64,000 nt of DNA from NCBI GenBank assembly GCA_964017045.1, contig OZ024808.1, positions 15,375,784-15,439,783 on the forward strand, in the 5' to 3' direction. Positions 1-12,228 of the stretch are shown in pieces (positions within the stretch are counted from its first letter, which is position 1; every line of letters begins with the position of its first letter). A program made the position numbers and the translations under genes. Below the pieces are notes generated by a model that was given only the letters and a program-made list of their open reading frames with translations, was not told the DNA's origin and searched no databases. Source of the DNA: Omphiscola glabra. Lineage: Eukaryota > Mollusca > Gastropoda > Lymnaeidae.

Positions 1-119
1 AACAACAACCGCGCGCACACATCATCTCTTCACACACTATTTTCAGCATTTTGATAAACACACACTTTATTGATTCACACACGACAGTTGTATTCATTAA
101 ACATATTTTCACATTCCAG

Positions 120-345
120 AAATCCGCACAACACAGATACCAACCTTCCACATAACCCAGAAATCAACCATCTACAAACAAACCCTCCACAACCCATAAA
201 TAAACCAACCCTCCACACAACCCATAAATAAACCTCCTTCTACAAACCAACCCGTCACACAACCCAGAAATCAACCATCTACAAACAAACCCTTCACACA
301 ACCAAGAAATCAACCATCTACAAACCAACCTTCCACACAAACTTA
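120..345. repeat. Degenerate minisatellite, about 40-bp unit
   Basis: Phrases such as 'aatcaaccatctacaaac' and 'ccaaccctccacacaaccca' recur with substitutions and unit-length changes. The array is AC-rich and has no spacer structure. The flanks (1-119 and 346-744) hold AC-rich simple sequence and unique sequence in which I see no gene. Confidence 0.7.
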
Positions 346-2160
346 CACGAAAGTGCTACCCTGAAGTTCTTGCATTTTGGCAAGATAGCCAAATCGGGTA
401 AATACTAAAATGGGCGTAGTCCAGTTCTTGATTTTTTTGTGTACAGTTACTAGCTATTAATGATGTACACTCAAGACAGAGGCGTAGCCGTGTGGGTAGG
501 GTAAAATAAGATAATTACGCCGGCAACTATGCGATGGTTTGCTAAACTGTTTAAGGCTCCCGTGTTCAAACGGTATGGCTAGATGACCTTGATAGTAGGT
601 CGCCATGACATTTATACGACATTTGCGTGGTCTGAGATTTGCGAAACGAAGAGGACAAAGGGGTGCTCTTTACTATAACTTTGAAATTACACATATCTGA
701 CGAATTTTTAAAAATGTATTTTTTAAAAATCTAATCGTTTAAGGTCACGTGCAGGTTATACTCTCTAACGACGTGGAGCGGGCTTGGAACAGTGTCACGA
801 GTCTAACTTGTGCTGAAAAGGTTTGCCAGTGTTTTATCCGGATTTCGATTATTTGGGATAATGGCAATGGTAGTAGAGCACTAAATGACGCACGCGTTCT
901 GTGGCTGAGTATTGGAGGAGGTGCACAAGGTGCGGCTATTAGCTGTAAATGTATATGCATATATTCAAGGACCGATCATTATATTTGTGGTACAGTTAGG
1001 GGGGGGGGGGACTATTAGAGATGACGTTCACATTGGTCGCCGCGAGAGTGTAACATTCCCAAAATCCACGTTAATTAAGTATTATAGGACGATGCTTCGA
1101 CCCGGGGGGAAAAGTTATGAAAGTGAAACCGTTGGTCGCTGGATATTAAATGACATTCCTTTGGCAAGGGCGTGGTCATTCGCAGTCACCATTATCAGTG
1201 GGGCTACAGCCCATGTAGGGGCCTGGCCTGTTCCACCGCACCCTTCCTTTCGGATCGACCCATGGCTTTCCGCCTCCATGCGCGAACCCCCATCTCGTGT
1301 AGGTCCTTCTCTACAACGTCGATCCATCTCAGTTTTCGACGACCGGTGAGCCATCTGCCCCCAGCTTTCTGCTCTTTTTATTATTATTGGGGGGGGGGGG
1401 GACTTAATTAGCTTGAGCATTAATTGTTTAAATCCTATTGTTAAAGTTTTTGTAAAAGTAAAACAGATCGTTGAATAAGTCCAGCACGTGGAGGTATCCA
1501 ATAAAATTGATTGAAAATTTCCCCAAACAATGACAAGGAGTCGACAAAGCCACAAACAGCTACACGCAAGATGACGACGCGGTCAAGGTGTCAGGGTGAA
1601 CAAATATGTATTATGGCGCCCACAGCAGGGACATAGGCAGCGTACAGACATTGCATGGTCAATGAAATGGATTATCGTGTAGTAAGGTTGTATTCAAGTG
1701 CAAGATCCCCCGCCTCGTTTCAGCAGAGCTTATGACGTTTTTTTTTTCCAGCAGTCCACAAGGCAAACCCTTCGGCGGGCGAGTAAACGGTTGCTATAAT
1801 TATCTGGGTTTTTGTAACTGTAGCCATGTTACTCACCATCCCGTTTACTTCCGGGGCGTTAGGTTAACTCGAGTTCGTAAAATATTCAATTGGAGCTAGC
1901 TATCGCCTATTTGTAATGAACTTTTCGGGCTGTGAAAGATATTTGGGCTTAAAGTTGCTTTTTTTTTTTTTTGGGGTGGGGGGACTATAAAGTTTTTAAA
2001 CAGTGCTGAAAATCTGTTTTTAAGAACCAAAATAACAATCATAGTTAATAAATGTAGTTGTTGCTCTTTAGGACGAAATCCACAAGGCCTGGGATTATTC
2101 TTCTAGGAATCTGGTACCCGACAACAAATTGCCTCTCTCCGCGCCGCTGGATGACCCCGA
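346..2160. other. No gene seen; homopolymer-rich unique DNA
   Basis: Open frames of up to about 146 codons occur on both strands, but they overlap each other, resemble nothing I know and run through G homopolymers near 1003-1013 and 1390-1402. A T-run followed by a G-rich run lies near 1961-1982. No splice-consistent exon was recognised. Confidence 0.5.
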
Positions 2161-2298
2161 GAGAACAAGGTATCATTATTACTCCCCCCCCCCAGAGAAC
2201 GAGGTATCATTATTACTCCCCCCCCCCAGAGAACGAGGTATCATTATTACTCCCCCACCCCCAGAGAACGAGGTATCATTATTACTCCCCCCCCCCCG
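2161..2298. repeat. Minisatellite, about 35-bp unit, four copies
   Basis: The core 'gaacgaggtatcattatta' followed by a C run of 7 to 10 bases repeats four times. Unit length varies with the C run. It reads open in two frames (repeats of NEVSLLLP type), which is a by-product of the repeat. Confidence 0.85.
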
Positions 2299-2461
2299 GG
2301 CCTGTTTTCTCTTACATTTTTCTTAATCCTTCATAATTGATAGCTGTATAAACTATTAAAAATACCTATAAGCATACGCCATTTTGATGTTCAGATGATT
2401 GGAGCTAATTATAGAATTACATTATTGAGTTTGAGATCGCGTTTTCTGCAAATAGCACATT

Positions 2462-2512
2462 TAACACACACTGGGAACACACACCCCCCCACACACCACA
2501 CACACACACATT
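2462..2512. repeat. CA/CAC microsatellite
   Basis: Runs of ca dinucleotides are interrupted by a C run. It is simple sequence. Confidence 0.8.
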
Positions 2513-2795
2513 TTCCCTCAATAAATATATTAACCATAGCAATAACCAATAAACATTTGGTTAACGCCCATAAAATTAACTCAACACTTGCCATTGTTTG
2601 TCAGCGCCCATCTCTACTGAGTGCTCTCTGATGTTTCTTCGTCGTTTAAAGCTGGGAGGGGGGGGGGGCGAGTTAGATTCACCATACCGGCCTTGTCACT
2701 TGACTCAACATGCTGTTTTCCTTTGTAATACCTCGTCTTGTCTCCGATCTAACATTCAATTGTTCTATCTTCCCAATCCAAAAACATTTATTGAT

Positions 2796-2912
2796 CTATT
2801 CCGTTGTTGTATTCTGCCATTCCGTTGTTGTATTCTGCCATTCCGTTGTTGTATTCTGCCATTCTGTTGTTGTATTCTGCCATTCCGTTGTTGTATTCTG
2901 CCATTCTGTTGT
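2796..2912. repeat. Minisatellite, 21-bp unit, about six copies
   Basis: The unit 'attccgttgttgtattctgcc' repeats about six times with C/T variation (attccg or attctg). Because 21 is a multiple of 3, the array reads open as repeated CCILPFR-type peptides. I see no sign of a real protein. Confidence 0.9.
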
Positions 2913-2999
2913 GGTACATTTACGCGCTGTGAAAATTTTATTTATTTTTATTTTTGGGAGTTTTTGAAAGGTCAAGACACGAGGACAGCATGAGCAAAT

Positions 3000-4820
3000 A
3001 TTTCTGCCTCATACCGGGTCATATTGCTAGTAGTAACCGAACTATCCCTCCTCCCCTCTAAATTCAAAAGAAGGTTCTTGATTGCTCCAACAAACAACGA
3101 TTTAGCTAAATTTATGTCTTGGAAAATCTGAAAATCTGCCAACGGGGATATTCCCATGACGTAGCAAAAGTGAACTATTTTCTCGTGGTTTGCTTTCATT
3201 CATGCCCGTCATTCCTACGTACCCTGAGTTGTTGTTCCTGTTTCTTGCACGGGAAATATTATCCTAGTTTTTATGCGGCCATTTAATCTTTTGGCTCCAA
3301 AGCGTAATAGTTTGTTTTTTTCCCCACTCGCGCGCCGGCGCAAACTTGCTGGAGAAGAGATCACCCACCGCCTTAAGAGTTTTAAACATGAAACGCTTCT
3401 GCGATCATTCAATTTCTCGTTAAGTAATTTTTTTATGGTTAAAAAGTAACTTCCTTTTTTTTTATCTATCTGTGTATATTTTACGCATGCAAACAGTGCA
3501 GCACTGAATTTTATTATGTTTTTATTTCTGTATATGGAAGATTTAGTTTGTGAATACCTGACAACTGTAGAGAGCATACCATCACCGTGGTATACTTAAA
3601 AAAACTGTTTTCAACGAGGCTATACTACTCAGTGGCAAATCCAGCCTTAGGAATATTGGTAATGATATTGCAGTAAAGAAAGGAAGAGGGAAAACATAAA
3701 TGAAAAGAAAGAAAACTGCGAACACATCGGTTGAAAACGTTGCACATGCCTTCATGCCTCTTATCTAAACGGTAGTTTCAATGAATATTTCTCATTTCGT
3801 CACCAGTGCAATCTTTACACCGCTCATTGCATTGAAGATTTCTGCACTCTTTGGGGCTGTTCTACTCAATCATATTCATGTCATACTGTAAACGTCACAG
3901 AAAATACTTGATATAATGTAAGAGAATACATGGCGCATTTCTCGAAGTATTTCGATTGCTAATCGCATCAGAAACGAACATTCCAAGTATAATTGAAACT
4001 CAAGAGTTGCGCCTGCCTGGTTTCATTGGTACCCTCATTAGGAGTGCAGCCCAGCCTTGGGACCATAACAGTAGCCGCGTGCGACGTGCAGCAGTCAGTA
4101 GTAGCCCACGTGTGCGCACCAGTTAAAATCTATAAATCAGTCGGAAATCGTGACCGCCCCACTAGACCCGGCCTCGGACCACAGACGTTTGTAGATATAC
4201 TCCCGCGACATTTCCTTGGGGGTGCTCGCCGCGATGAATTTCTACTGTATAACAAGGACAGGTTACACAAAACAGGTGTGTTCTGGGGGTGTCAGGATTA
4301 TCTCCCCGTGTACACATGTGCTCCGGCGAGGGTTCTCACTGCACATTTGAAGGCACCCTATTCCTGGGTGAAAATTCAATGAACCCTAACCCCTGAACGC
4401 CAGGAGAGTGGGAAAATATAAATGGGACTCCTTCTGATAAAACGGGAAAGTGCTCGCGCTTGGTGTCGTTTTATAGCACAATTAATTCTAACGATTGCAT
4501 TGTCATTATTCATTATGGTTATCCTGCATTAGTCAGTATTTTATTAAAAGACAGTGTTTCTGCAAGCTCTCACCATGTTTGTTTTAAATTGAAACCAGGG
4601 CTGCGTCATGACAAAATAAATAAATAAAAAATGAAGACTTCTTTAATGTAATCTCTGGCCCCGAAATGGGCCCTCTTTACTAAATAAGCTGATCCAATCT
4701 TTGGCTCAGGAATGGCTCACTCCATGAAGTGACCTGATACAATCTCTGGCTCGGGAAGTACTCACTGTATATTCAGCCATGCCATACCCGATCTCCCGCT
4801 AGAGGATTCTTGTGTTTCTA
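3000..4820. other. No gene supported
   Basis: A 129-codon open frame (3993-4382, +) is the longest here. It has no recognised domain, no clear initiation context and no exon signals. Around 4650-4780 a degenerate motif of about 60 bp ('aatctctggc') recurs two or three times. Confidence 0.5.
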
Positions 4821-5045
4821 CAACTCTCCTACTGCCAGAAGATATGCCCGGTGAAACACGACTCTCCTACTGCCAGAAGACATGCCCGGTGAAACACGAC
4901 TCTCCTACTGCCAGAAGATATGCCCGGTGAAACACGACTCTCTTACTGCCAGAAGACATGCCCGGTGAAACACGAATCTCCTACTGCCAGAAGACATGCC
5001 CGGTGAAACACGACTCTCCTACTGCCAGAAGACATGCCCGGTAGT
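4821..5045. repeat. Minisatellite, 38-bp unit, about six copies
   Basis: The unit runs 'cgactctcctactgccagaa' then 'gacatgcccggtgaaaca'. Copies are more than 95% alike, with g-a-t-a or g-a-c-a variants, so the array is young. The last copy is truncated. Confidence 0.9.
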
Positions 5046-5203
5046 TTCACACGCGCGCACGTGACTACATGGAGTGCATGTTGTGAGTACCCTTCTGCCC
5101 TTAGTTCGCCCTCATTTCGCACATATGTTACAGCCCAATCTCTATATTATGTCGCTTCATATTGTTATTGCATTTTTTTAAAATTACAAAGTTCTAACTT
5201 TGG

Positions 5204-5231
5204 TTTGGGGGGGGGGGGGGGGGGGGGGGGG
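5204..5231. repeat. Long G homopolymer (about 26 bases)
   Basis: A nearly uninterrupted G run. It is one of many in the window and may form G-quadruplexes. Its exact length in the assembly is uncertain. Confidence 0.85.
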
Positions 5232-5345
5232 TATTGCAGGCTTTATCAGTTGTTTGGGTGCTTATAAGCAAAACTTGCTCTGTTCTTATAGATATTGTAT
5301 TTTTTTATGACGATTATTACGTCAGCAGCTTATGGTCATCTAGAG

Positions 5346-5503
5346 CAGTGCTTCTCAAACTTTTTAATATGGCGGACCGGCAGGAACTTTTTTCCATTGC
5401 ACCAGGGACCGGTGCACTATTTTTCTTGAAAACTTCTGCGGACCGGCGGATGATGGCCCACGGACCGGCACCGGTCCGCGGACCACCACTTTGAGTAGCA
5501 CTG
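5346..5503. mobile_element. hAT-type MITE with perfect 8-bp target duplication
   Basis: The element is 158 bp. It begins 'cagtgcttctcaaa' and ends 'tttgagtagcactg', which are near-perfect inverted repeats. It is flanked on both sides by 'atctagag' (5338-5345 and 5504-5511). The interior is rich in 'ggaccgg' palindromes. An 8-bp duplication with central TA (nnnTAnnn) is typical of the Buster branch of hAT transposons. It encodes nothing and would depend on a transposase elsewhere. Confidence 0.85.
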
Positions 5504-5662
5504 ATCTAGAGTACACCTGTGTACATGGTTCCCCTATGACCTATGGTGAATGGTTCTTAACATATATCCCCGTGTTACCTTAAGCTTCAACTATCAGGAA
5601 TTCAGATTTTTTTTTAAAATTGGAAATGGCCAAATAAAATTTAAATAAAAACTTGAAAACTG

Positions 5663-5955
5663 ACGGGGAAATATCATGTTGTGGACACGGGGAAAATATC
5701 ATGTGGTGGACACGGGGGAAATATCATGTGGTGGACACGGGGGGAAATATCATGGACTGGACACGGGGGAAATATCATTATGTGGACACGTGGGAAATAT
5801 CATTGGGTGGACACGGGGGAAATATCATGTGGTGGACACGGGAGAAATATCATGTGGTGGACACGGGGGAAATATCATGTGGTGGACACGGGGGAAATAT
5901 CATGGGATGGACACCGTGAAATATCATGTGGTGGACGGGGGTATATCATGTGCCG
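5663..5955. repeat. Minisatellite, about 24-bp unit, about 12 copies
   Basis: The unit is about 'ggggaaatatcatgtggtgg' plus 'acac'. All three + frames stay open across the array (peptides such as GKYHVVDT), as expected of a unit near a multiple of three. I treat it as non-coding. Confidence 0.9.
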
Positions 5956-6960
5956 TGGTGGAGATCATTTTTAGTTTTAATTCGTGCCGTGTTTAGCGGG
6001 GTGACCCTGAAGCTCTTCTCGGGATACAGTCCTTCCCCGGTCCCTGCCACAAAGAAAATATGACCGACCACTGGCGTTCAAAGACCCACATTAAGCGACT
6101 TATTGTGATACAGATTGTTCAAATGCCTTAAGCATTGCTCAAACCTCGGCATTGGGCACAACAACAGGCGGAAAGGAAAGTTTGAAGCGAGAAGGAAAAA
6201 AAATCCTTGCACCTTATGACGTCAGTGCATCTTCAGTAGATTAACCGTTACCTTACCTTGGCGGTGTGTTGGTATTATTACAACACCCTTGTCAACGCTA
6301 TATTTAGCCTCAAATATGTGAAACGAATGAGAAACTCCTGGATTCAAGCTGCAGTCGCTGCTTTATTACTTTCTACACTACCACCGACACTGCTCCAAAG
6401 AATGCTTTTTTAAACAAGAAGACAAAATAATAAATCAGCTTTTTAAAAATATATATATATTATTTTTTTTAAATATATTTGATACTCGGTGATGTTTTAT
6501 CAGAAAGTTTCAGACTGGCCTCTTAAAATTTCACTGGAACATCTTTTGACTTGTTGGATTGAAGTGCAATGTATTTTTATTAACAGTTAATAAGTTCTAT
6601 ATATCTGCAACACAGTTCTTAATAAATTGCACGGAGCAACTTCCCGAGGTGGTTTTAATTTAGACACAAGGGGACTCCAAGAACACTTGATGGTTACTTA
6701 AACAAAACACAACCAAAATAATTACAGGGGGTCAAAGTGTTAAATTATTAAAATCAGTGTTTCGATCATCGAGGAGGGTTCTCACCAGACCCTTATCCAC
6801 CTACACAGACATCCTTTTGGATAAGCCATTGTCCTTTTCCACCTACACAGGCCTCTCTTTGGATAAGCCACTTCCCCTCTACACAAAACCACGCTTCACT
6901 TCGGATACGCAACTGCCATTCTCCACCTACCAAAACTGTCCGTTCAATGAAAGAGATCCC
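5956..6960. other. No gene supported
   Basis: Unique AT-rich sequence with an AT stretch near 6448-6480. From about 6780 a loose repeat of about 48 bp ('cctacacag', 'ttggataagcca') recurs four times and leads into the CA microsatellite. Confidence 0.5.
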
Positions 6961-7222
6961 CCCCCCCCCACCCACCCACACACACTTTCTAAACCGTGCG
7001 GTGTCTTAATCCCGGTTGTACCATCAACGTCACACTCTTTTGTCTCGTACTCTCACACGCACACGCTCACACTCACTCACACACACACACTCACACTCAC
7101 TCACAGACACTCACACACACACACACACACACACTTTCTAAACCGTGCAGTGTCTTAATCCCGGTTGTACCATCAACGTCACACTCTTTTGTCTCGTACT
7201 CTCACACGCACACACACTCGTT
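6961..7222. repeat. CA/CACACT microsatellite with a duplicated 80-bp module
   Basis: CA-rich tracts alternate with two near-identical modules containing 'ctttctaaaccgtgc' and 'atcccggttgtaccatcaac' (about 6986-7063 and 7132-7213). The structure is a compound satellite: module, microsatellite, module, microsatellite. Confidence 0.85.
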
Positions 7223-7484
7223 GACTTGTAGGGAATAAGGTCAAGGGCTTACTTCTTTAAGTCATGTTTTCGTATCTCAGATATACGCCAGGGAATATGT
7301 ACTGAACCCACGCGAATAATTTTTAAAAATTTCGTTTGAATAGCAGAACAATAATATTTGCAGCAAGAGGCGTCCCCGTTGGCAGTGGGGAAGGGGGGCG
7401 TGGGGGTGTTATGGAATATGATTTTTATTTTATCACCCGTGAAACTGTAGACACATCTAATCTTTTATCATACCGCGCGCAAAC

Positions 7485-7820
7485 AGTATTCATCAGTTGA
7501 AATCAAATATTTTTTTATTCGCTCTTGAATATATCAGTTGAAATGTTTAAAAATTCGTATACTCGTGTATAGATAAGTTAAAATCAAACAGTTTCATACA
7601 ATTTTGTATATAACAGTTATAATATAACCCAACATTTTCTTTCGATCTTGTATATATATCTGTTAAAATCAATCATTTTCATTCAATCTTGTGTGTATCA
7701 GTTAAAATCAAACATTTTCATTCGATTTTGTGTTTATCGTTTAAAATCAAACATTTTCATTCTATCTTGTGTTTATCAGTGAAAATCAAACATTTTCATT
7801 CGATCTTGTTAAAATCAAAT
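7485..7820. repeat. Minisatellite, about 40-bp unit, decaying toward its left end
   Basis: The core 'aaaatcaaacattttcattc' followed by 'gatcttgtgtttatcagtt' recurs about seven to eight times. Right-hand copies (7690-7815) are nearly identical and left-hand copies are diverged, so the array grew at its right side. Confidence 0.8.
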
Positions 7821-8134
7821 GTTCAGGACATGTTTAGTCGGGGATTATCAATGCTATTTTTAGAAGACCGTAGCCATTTTGCTTATTGAATGCCTCCATA
7901 TCTCGAGCCGGTGTTTATATTAAATAGATGTAATAGGCGAATCCATATGCGACACTTGACGCTGCGAACCGTATGTACACATATTTGTAAGTACATTGTA
8001 AATGGAACTGCTGTTCAGCCGTTAAGACGCACACACTCTTAGACTTATGTTAAGCCATTCTCAACCACGCCCAAACATTCCAGCGATGACCTTCTCTCTT
8101 CCTCTCGCTCCTTTCGTCTTTCAGGGGCTCATCT

Positions 8135-8800
8135 TTCTGTATAGTAGGGCTTGTTGTATCATGGCAGGTCTGCTGTCCGACTTCAGCCATCTTTCTGTAT
8201 AGTAGGGCTTGTTATATCATGGTAGGTTTGCTGTCTGACCTCAGCCATCTTTCTGTATAGGGCTTGTTATATCATGGTAGGTTTGCTGTCTGTCTTCAGC
8301 CATCTTTCTGTATAGGGCTTGTTGTATCATGGCAGGTCTGCTGTCCGATTTCAGCCATCTTGCTGTATAGAGCTTGTAAATATAATGGTAGGGCTGCTGT
8401 CTGACTTCAGCCATCTTTCTGTATAGAGCTTGTTGCATCATGGTAGGTTTGCTGTCTGACTTCAGCCATCTTTTTGTATAGGGCTTGTTATATCATGGTA
8501 GGTTTGCTGTCTGACTTCAGCCATCTTTCTGTATAAGGCTTGTAAATATAATGGTAGGGCTGCTGTCTGACTTCAGCCATCTTTCTGTATAGGGCTTGTA
8601 AATATAATGATAGGTCTGCTGTCTGACTTCAGCCATCTTTCTGTATAGGGCTTGTTATATCATGGTAGGTTTGCTGTCTGACTTAAGCCATCTTTCTGTA
8701 TAGGGCTTGTAATATAATAATGGATATTGTTTTGGCTGCTGCCAATCAATTAATGTCTGACTTCAGCCGTCTTTCTGTATAAGGCTTGTACTCTATGTTA
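8135..8800. repeat. Minisatellite, about 55-bp unit, about 12 copies
   Basis: The unit contains 'ttcagccatctttctgtata', 'gggcttgttatatcatggta' and 'ggtttgctgtctgac'. Some copies have 'aaatataatggtagggctgc' instead, so at least two subtypes alternate. Short minus-strand frames through it are repeat artefacts. Confidence 0.9.
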
Positions 8801-9204
8801 TATCGTTAACTCTCTCTCCCCCCTCTCTCTCTCCTCCTCTCCCACTCGACTCTCTGTTTGTTCCATGTTATCCTACCCTCACTCCCTACTCTTCCACGTT
8901 AAACTCCACCAATATATTAAATCACTAAATATCTAACTTTGCCTATCTGATCCTTTGTCCCCCCCCCCTTTTCCATCCCCACTCCCAAATATTGTCCCTA
9001 AGTGTAAGGATAAAATGTCACTGGATTTTCCATGGCAAAAAAACGCTATCACAAACAGTATACAGGCAGGCTAATACTGCATCGTCCACAAACTTAAGAA
9101 GCTGTTGCCCTTAGCAAAACGTACGAGCCGACAGGATTTACCCGCCCTTGGATGCGTGATAAACAATGGCATAAAAGCAGATCTTCAACTTGTAAATGTA
9201 GTTT

Positions 9205-9625
9205 TATAGTTAGGAGTGTAGGGAGGAGGTTGGAAGTGTAGGGAGAGGGGTTAGGAGTGAGAAGGGTTGGGAGTGTAGGGACGGGGTTGAGAGTGTAGGG
9301 AGGGGGTTGAGAGTGTAGGGATGGTGTGGGAGTGTAGGGAGGGGGGTTGGGATTGTAAGGAGGGGGTGGGAGTGTAGGGAGGGGGTTGAGAGTGTAGGGA
9401 GGGGGTTGGGAGAGGGGTTGGGAGTGTAGGGAGAGGAGTTGGAAGTGTAGGGAGAGGGGCTTGGAGTGTAGGGAGAGGGGTTGGGAGTGTAGGGAGAGGG
9501 GTTGGGAGTGTAGGGAGGAGGGTTGGGAGTGTAGCGAGGGGGGTTGGGAGTGTAGGGAGGAGGGTTGGGAGTGAGGCATGGGGATTGGGAGTGAGGGAGG
9601 AACTATGGGAGTGAGGGAGGGGGGA
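9205..9625. repeat. G-rich minisatellite, about 21-bp unit, about 20 copies
   Basis: The unit is 'ggttgggagtgtagggagg' with variable G runs. The minus strand reads open for about 190 codons as Pro/Ser/Leu-rich repeats (HSQPLSL), purely because of the unit length. The regular GGG spacing could support G-quadruplexes on the + strand. Confidence 0.9.
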
Positions 9626-9944
9626 TGTTCAGAATAAAAGAACAGTTTAAATAATGAATAATACATTCACTTTTCTTGTGTAAAAACTCATGAATGTCGC
9701 AGCTCCACAAATTGGGATACACTTTAAAGTTGATTGTCTTGTATCTATACATGAAGATTTATAGCAACAATATTTTTTTTTAAATGCCCCCTTTTGTCTA
9801 CTAATATTGGTATGAAATCAAACCAATCCACGGACTTTAGTGTAGAGACATTATTTTGGAGATTGTATTCATATACTTATGCTTAAGCTTTAGTTTGTAG
9901 ATTTTATTTTAAGACTTGCATTTTTTGGTTTGTTTTGTTTTTGT

Positions 9945-10022
9945 TGTCCCACCGCCGCCACCCCACCCCCTCCACCGCCACACCACCACCACCACCCCCC
10001 GCCCCGCCACCCCACTCCCCCA
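9945..10022. repeat. C-rich CCACC simple sequence
   Basis: Low-complexity ccaccgcc/ccaccacc sequence. No feature beyond simple repeat. Confidence 0.8.
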
Positions 10023-10050
10023 ATATTTTTTTTTAACAATTTTAAATTCT

Positions 10051-10363
10051 TTGTTTAGAGTTTGATGTGCTCTTTCCTGCTTACATCGCCGAGTAGATCT
10101 ATTTGTTTAGAGTTTGATGTGCTCTTTCTTGCTTACATCGCCGAATAGATCTATTTGTTTAGAGTTTGATGTGCTCTTTCTTGCTCACGTCGCCGAATAG
10201 ATCTATTTGTTTAGAGTTTGATGTGCTCTTTCTTGCTTACATCGCCGAGTAGATCTATTTGTTTAGAGTTTGATGTGCTCTTTCTTGCTCACGTCGCCGA
10301 ATAGATCTATTTGTTTAGAGTTTGATGTGCTCTTTCCTGCTTACATCGCCGAATAGATCTATT
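10051..10363. repeat. Minisatellite, exact 52-bp period, six copies
   Basis: 'ttgtttagagtttgatgtgc' begins at 10051, 10103, 10155, 10207, 10259 and 10311, an exact 52-base period. Variants (ttacatcgcc or tcacgtcgcc; gagtag or gaatag) are shared among non-adjacent copies, which suggests conversion or multi-unit duplication. Confidence 0.95.
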
Positions 10364-11117
10364 CCGTAAACCGCCGGGCGTGCTCTTCAACAGTAATCAA
10401 ACAACATATTCCGCAGTCCGACGTGACGTTTGAGCAGACGTGGATACGACTTATTTCATGTAGGTGCCGATCTTGCTGTCTTGTCTGGTCATGTTTACAC
10501 GTGGGCTCACACCTTGTCTCTGCACGTGGGGGTGCGTGCGCTCTTCTCATCAATGACGTCACGGGCGACTCCGCCTTTGGAATTTGTTTATAAAGTCGAT
10601 AAGGGAATCGCCGCACACAAAACCTGTTTCTATTTCAATGAGAGTTAATATCTTAGTGCATATGTGCATTGATCTGAAAGTCGCCAGTGTGTTCAATGAC
10701 AATTTTTTTTATAGTTCACTTTCAGTTGGCCCTCGGGACAAAGATACGAATGACGCTTTTATAATTTTATTTAAGAGCATTAAAAAAAATGTGCCCCGTT
10801 TATTTGCCACTTAAAAATTTGTCCATTTCACAATGGGACATTCAACTGCGTACATGTTCAACTGTCATCAGTGTGACTGGGTTTAAAGCTTTGATCAAGT
10901 GCAATGGGGTGAGGGTAGCGAGGGGCGGAAGGGAGTAAATGGATTTACTATATGCTGCTTGTAATGCATGCATTTTATATCATGGTAATAGTAATAACAC
11001 CTTCTTCAAAACAAAGACAGAAATATGGGTTCACACAATTCAAAGAGCGTGTTTTGTAAGCGTTTGCCAATCTGGCACGCGCGCTGTCCAGTTTTGCTCA
11101 ACAGCATCATCGTACCC
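10364..11117. other. No gene supported
   Basis: Unique sequence with short unconvincing open frames on both strands. It is relatively CpG-rich at 10370-10620, but no exon or promoter element can be defended. Confidence 0.45.
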
Positions 11118-11346
11118 AATTGAAGGGCTCAAGGGAAAAACCAGCAATGATAAAAATGTTATAAAATTCCTCATAAAAGTATCAAAATATTAAAATTTCG
11201 AACTATTTATTTATTGACTAAACTGCTTTTTCAGCTGGACCTATGTGTCATATTATTCTATTGAATGGAATGTAGCCACACGGGAGATAACTGGCAAATT
11301 TCGAAAAATTGACATCACTGGTTTTTCCCTTGAACCCTTCAATTGT
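11118..11346. mobile_element. MITE with inverted termini of about 32 bp
   Basis: The left end reads 'aattgaagggctcaaggg' then 'aaaaaccagcaatg'. The reverse complement of the right end reads 'aattgaagggttcaaggg' then 'aaaaaccagtgatg'. The interior is AT-rich and non-coding. The target duplication is not clear, so the superfamily is open. Confidence 0.7.
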
Positions 11347-12228
11347 GATTGATAGATATCTACTTGAACGTATTCAATTCAGCGTATCTATCATTTATAT
11401 TTTATGTAATTGTCATTCGTGCTGTTTTTTTATCGAATAGTTTTTAGTTATTAAAAAAGATGAACGATCTTTAAAGGAAAAACAACAACCAAAATCCACA
11501 AAAGCGCGCAAGTTGCACAGAAGAGATGTGATAAAAATCTCTGTGAAACAAGGTGCTGAGCGCAGAGATAGTACCACACCGAGTAGAAGAGAGAGAAAAC
11601 CTGGCTGAACAATCGCTGTAAACACTATGGCTGTGTTTATTTATTTTTTGTGCTGCTTGTTGTATTTGAAGTAAGAGAAGAGGTCGACTTCTACCACGGG
11701 TTTGGTAAAGGTGAGGAAAAACCCACCCGCTCAATGGAGGAAAGGGGAAAGGCGGAGTGGGGGGAGCGGTTCTCGCAATTTGTGGATCGCAGGGGGGGGG
11801 GGGTCAACTATTGAAGCAATTAGCCTCAGTTAAATAGCTTCTTCTAATAATTAAGATAATTTTATCACAGTGATTTCTCAATGAAATGTTGAGGTTGCTC
11901 AGACAATAGCTTTGTTTATGGCCACCTTCCTCCAGCCCCGCGGCATCAGAAATTACTTGTCGACTTTCTTCATACTCGATAAACCGCTGGAGCCTACTCA
12001 CGCACGTATTGTTGTGCTGAAATATGGGAGAAAGGGGCTGGAAATAATTGTCAGCGGCACATATTCATCCTGCCAAACAACAAGGTACACAAAACTTGAG
12101 ACGACATTTCTTATACTTTGTCCATGTTCAGCTAGCCTTGATCAGATCTAATTTTAGTCTGTGTTTGCAGTTGCAAAAGAGTAGCGGACTGGTTCCTCTT
12201 AAAGATGAAATTAGTACATGTAAAACAA
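11347..12228. other. No gene supported
   Basis: Unique DNA with overlapping short frames. A G run lies near 11792-11802. A stretch at 11640-11760 reads as a Pro/Arg-rich frame but has no recognised domain. Confidence 0.4.

Noticed and set aside
912..1555. Overlapping 145- and 146-codon frames on opposite strands
   Set aside because: They run through G homopolymers and match nothing known; at most one could be real and neither shows support.
3993..4382. 129-codon + frame
   Set aside because: No recognisable motif, and unsupported start and context.
5653..5996. Three overlapping frames of 88 to 106 codons
   Set aside because: All come from the 24-bp minisatellite.
9094..9666. 190-codon minus-strand Pro/Ser/Leu frame
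   Set aside because: It is the G-rich 21-bp minisatellite read as codons, without a domain or a start outside the repeat.
8135..10363. Regular repeats that might look like a CRISPR array
   Set aside because: The units are contiguous with no unique spacers, and the DNA is from an animal nucleus.
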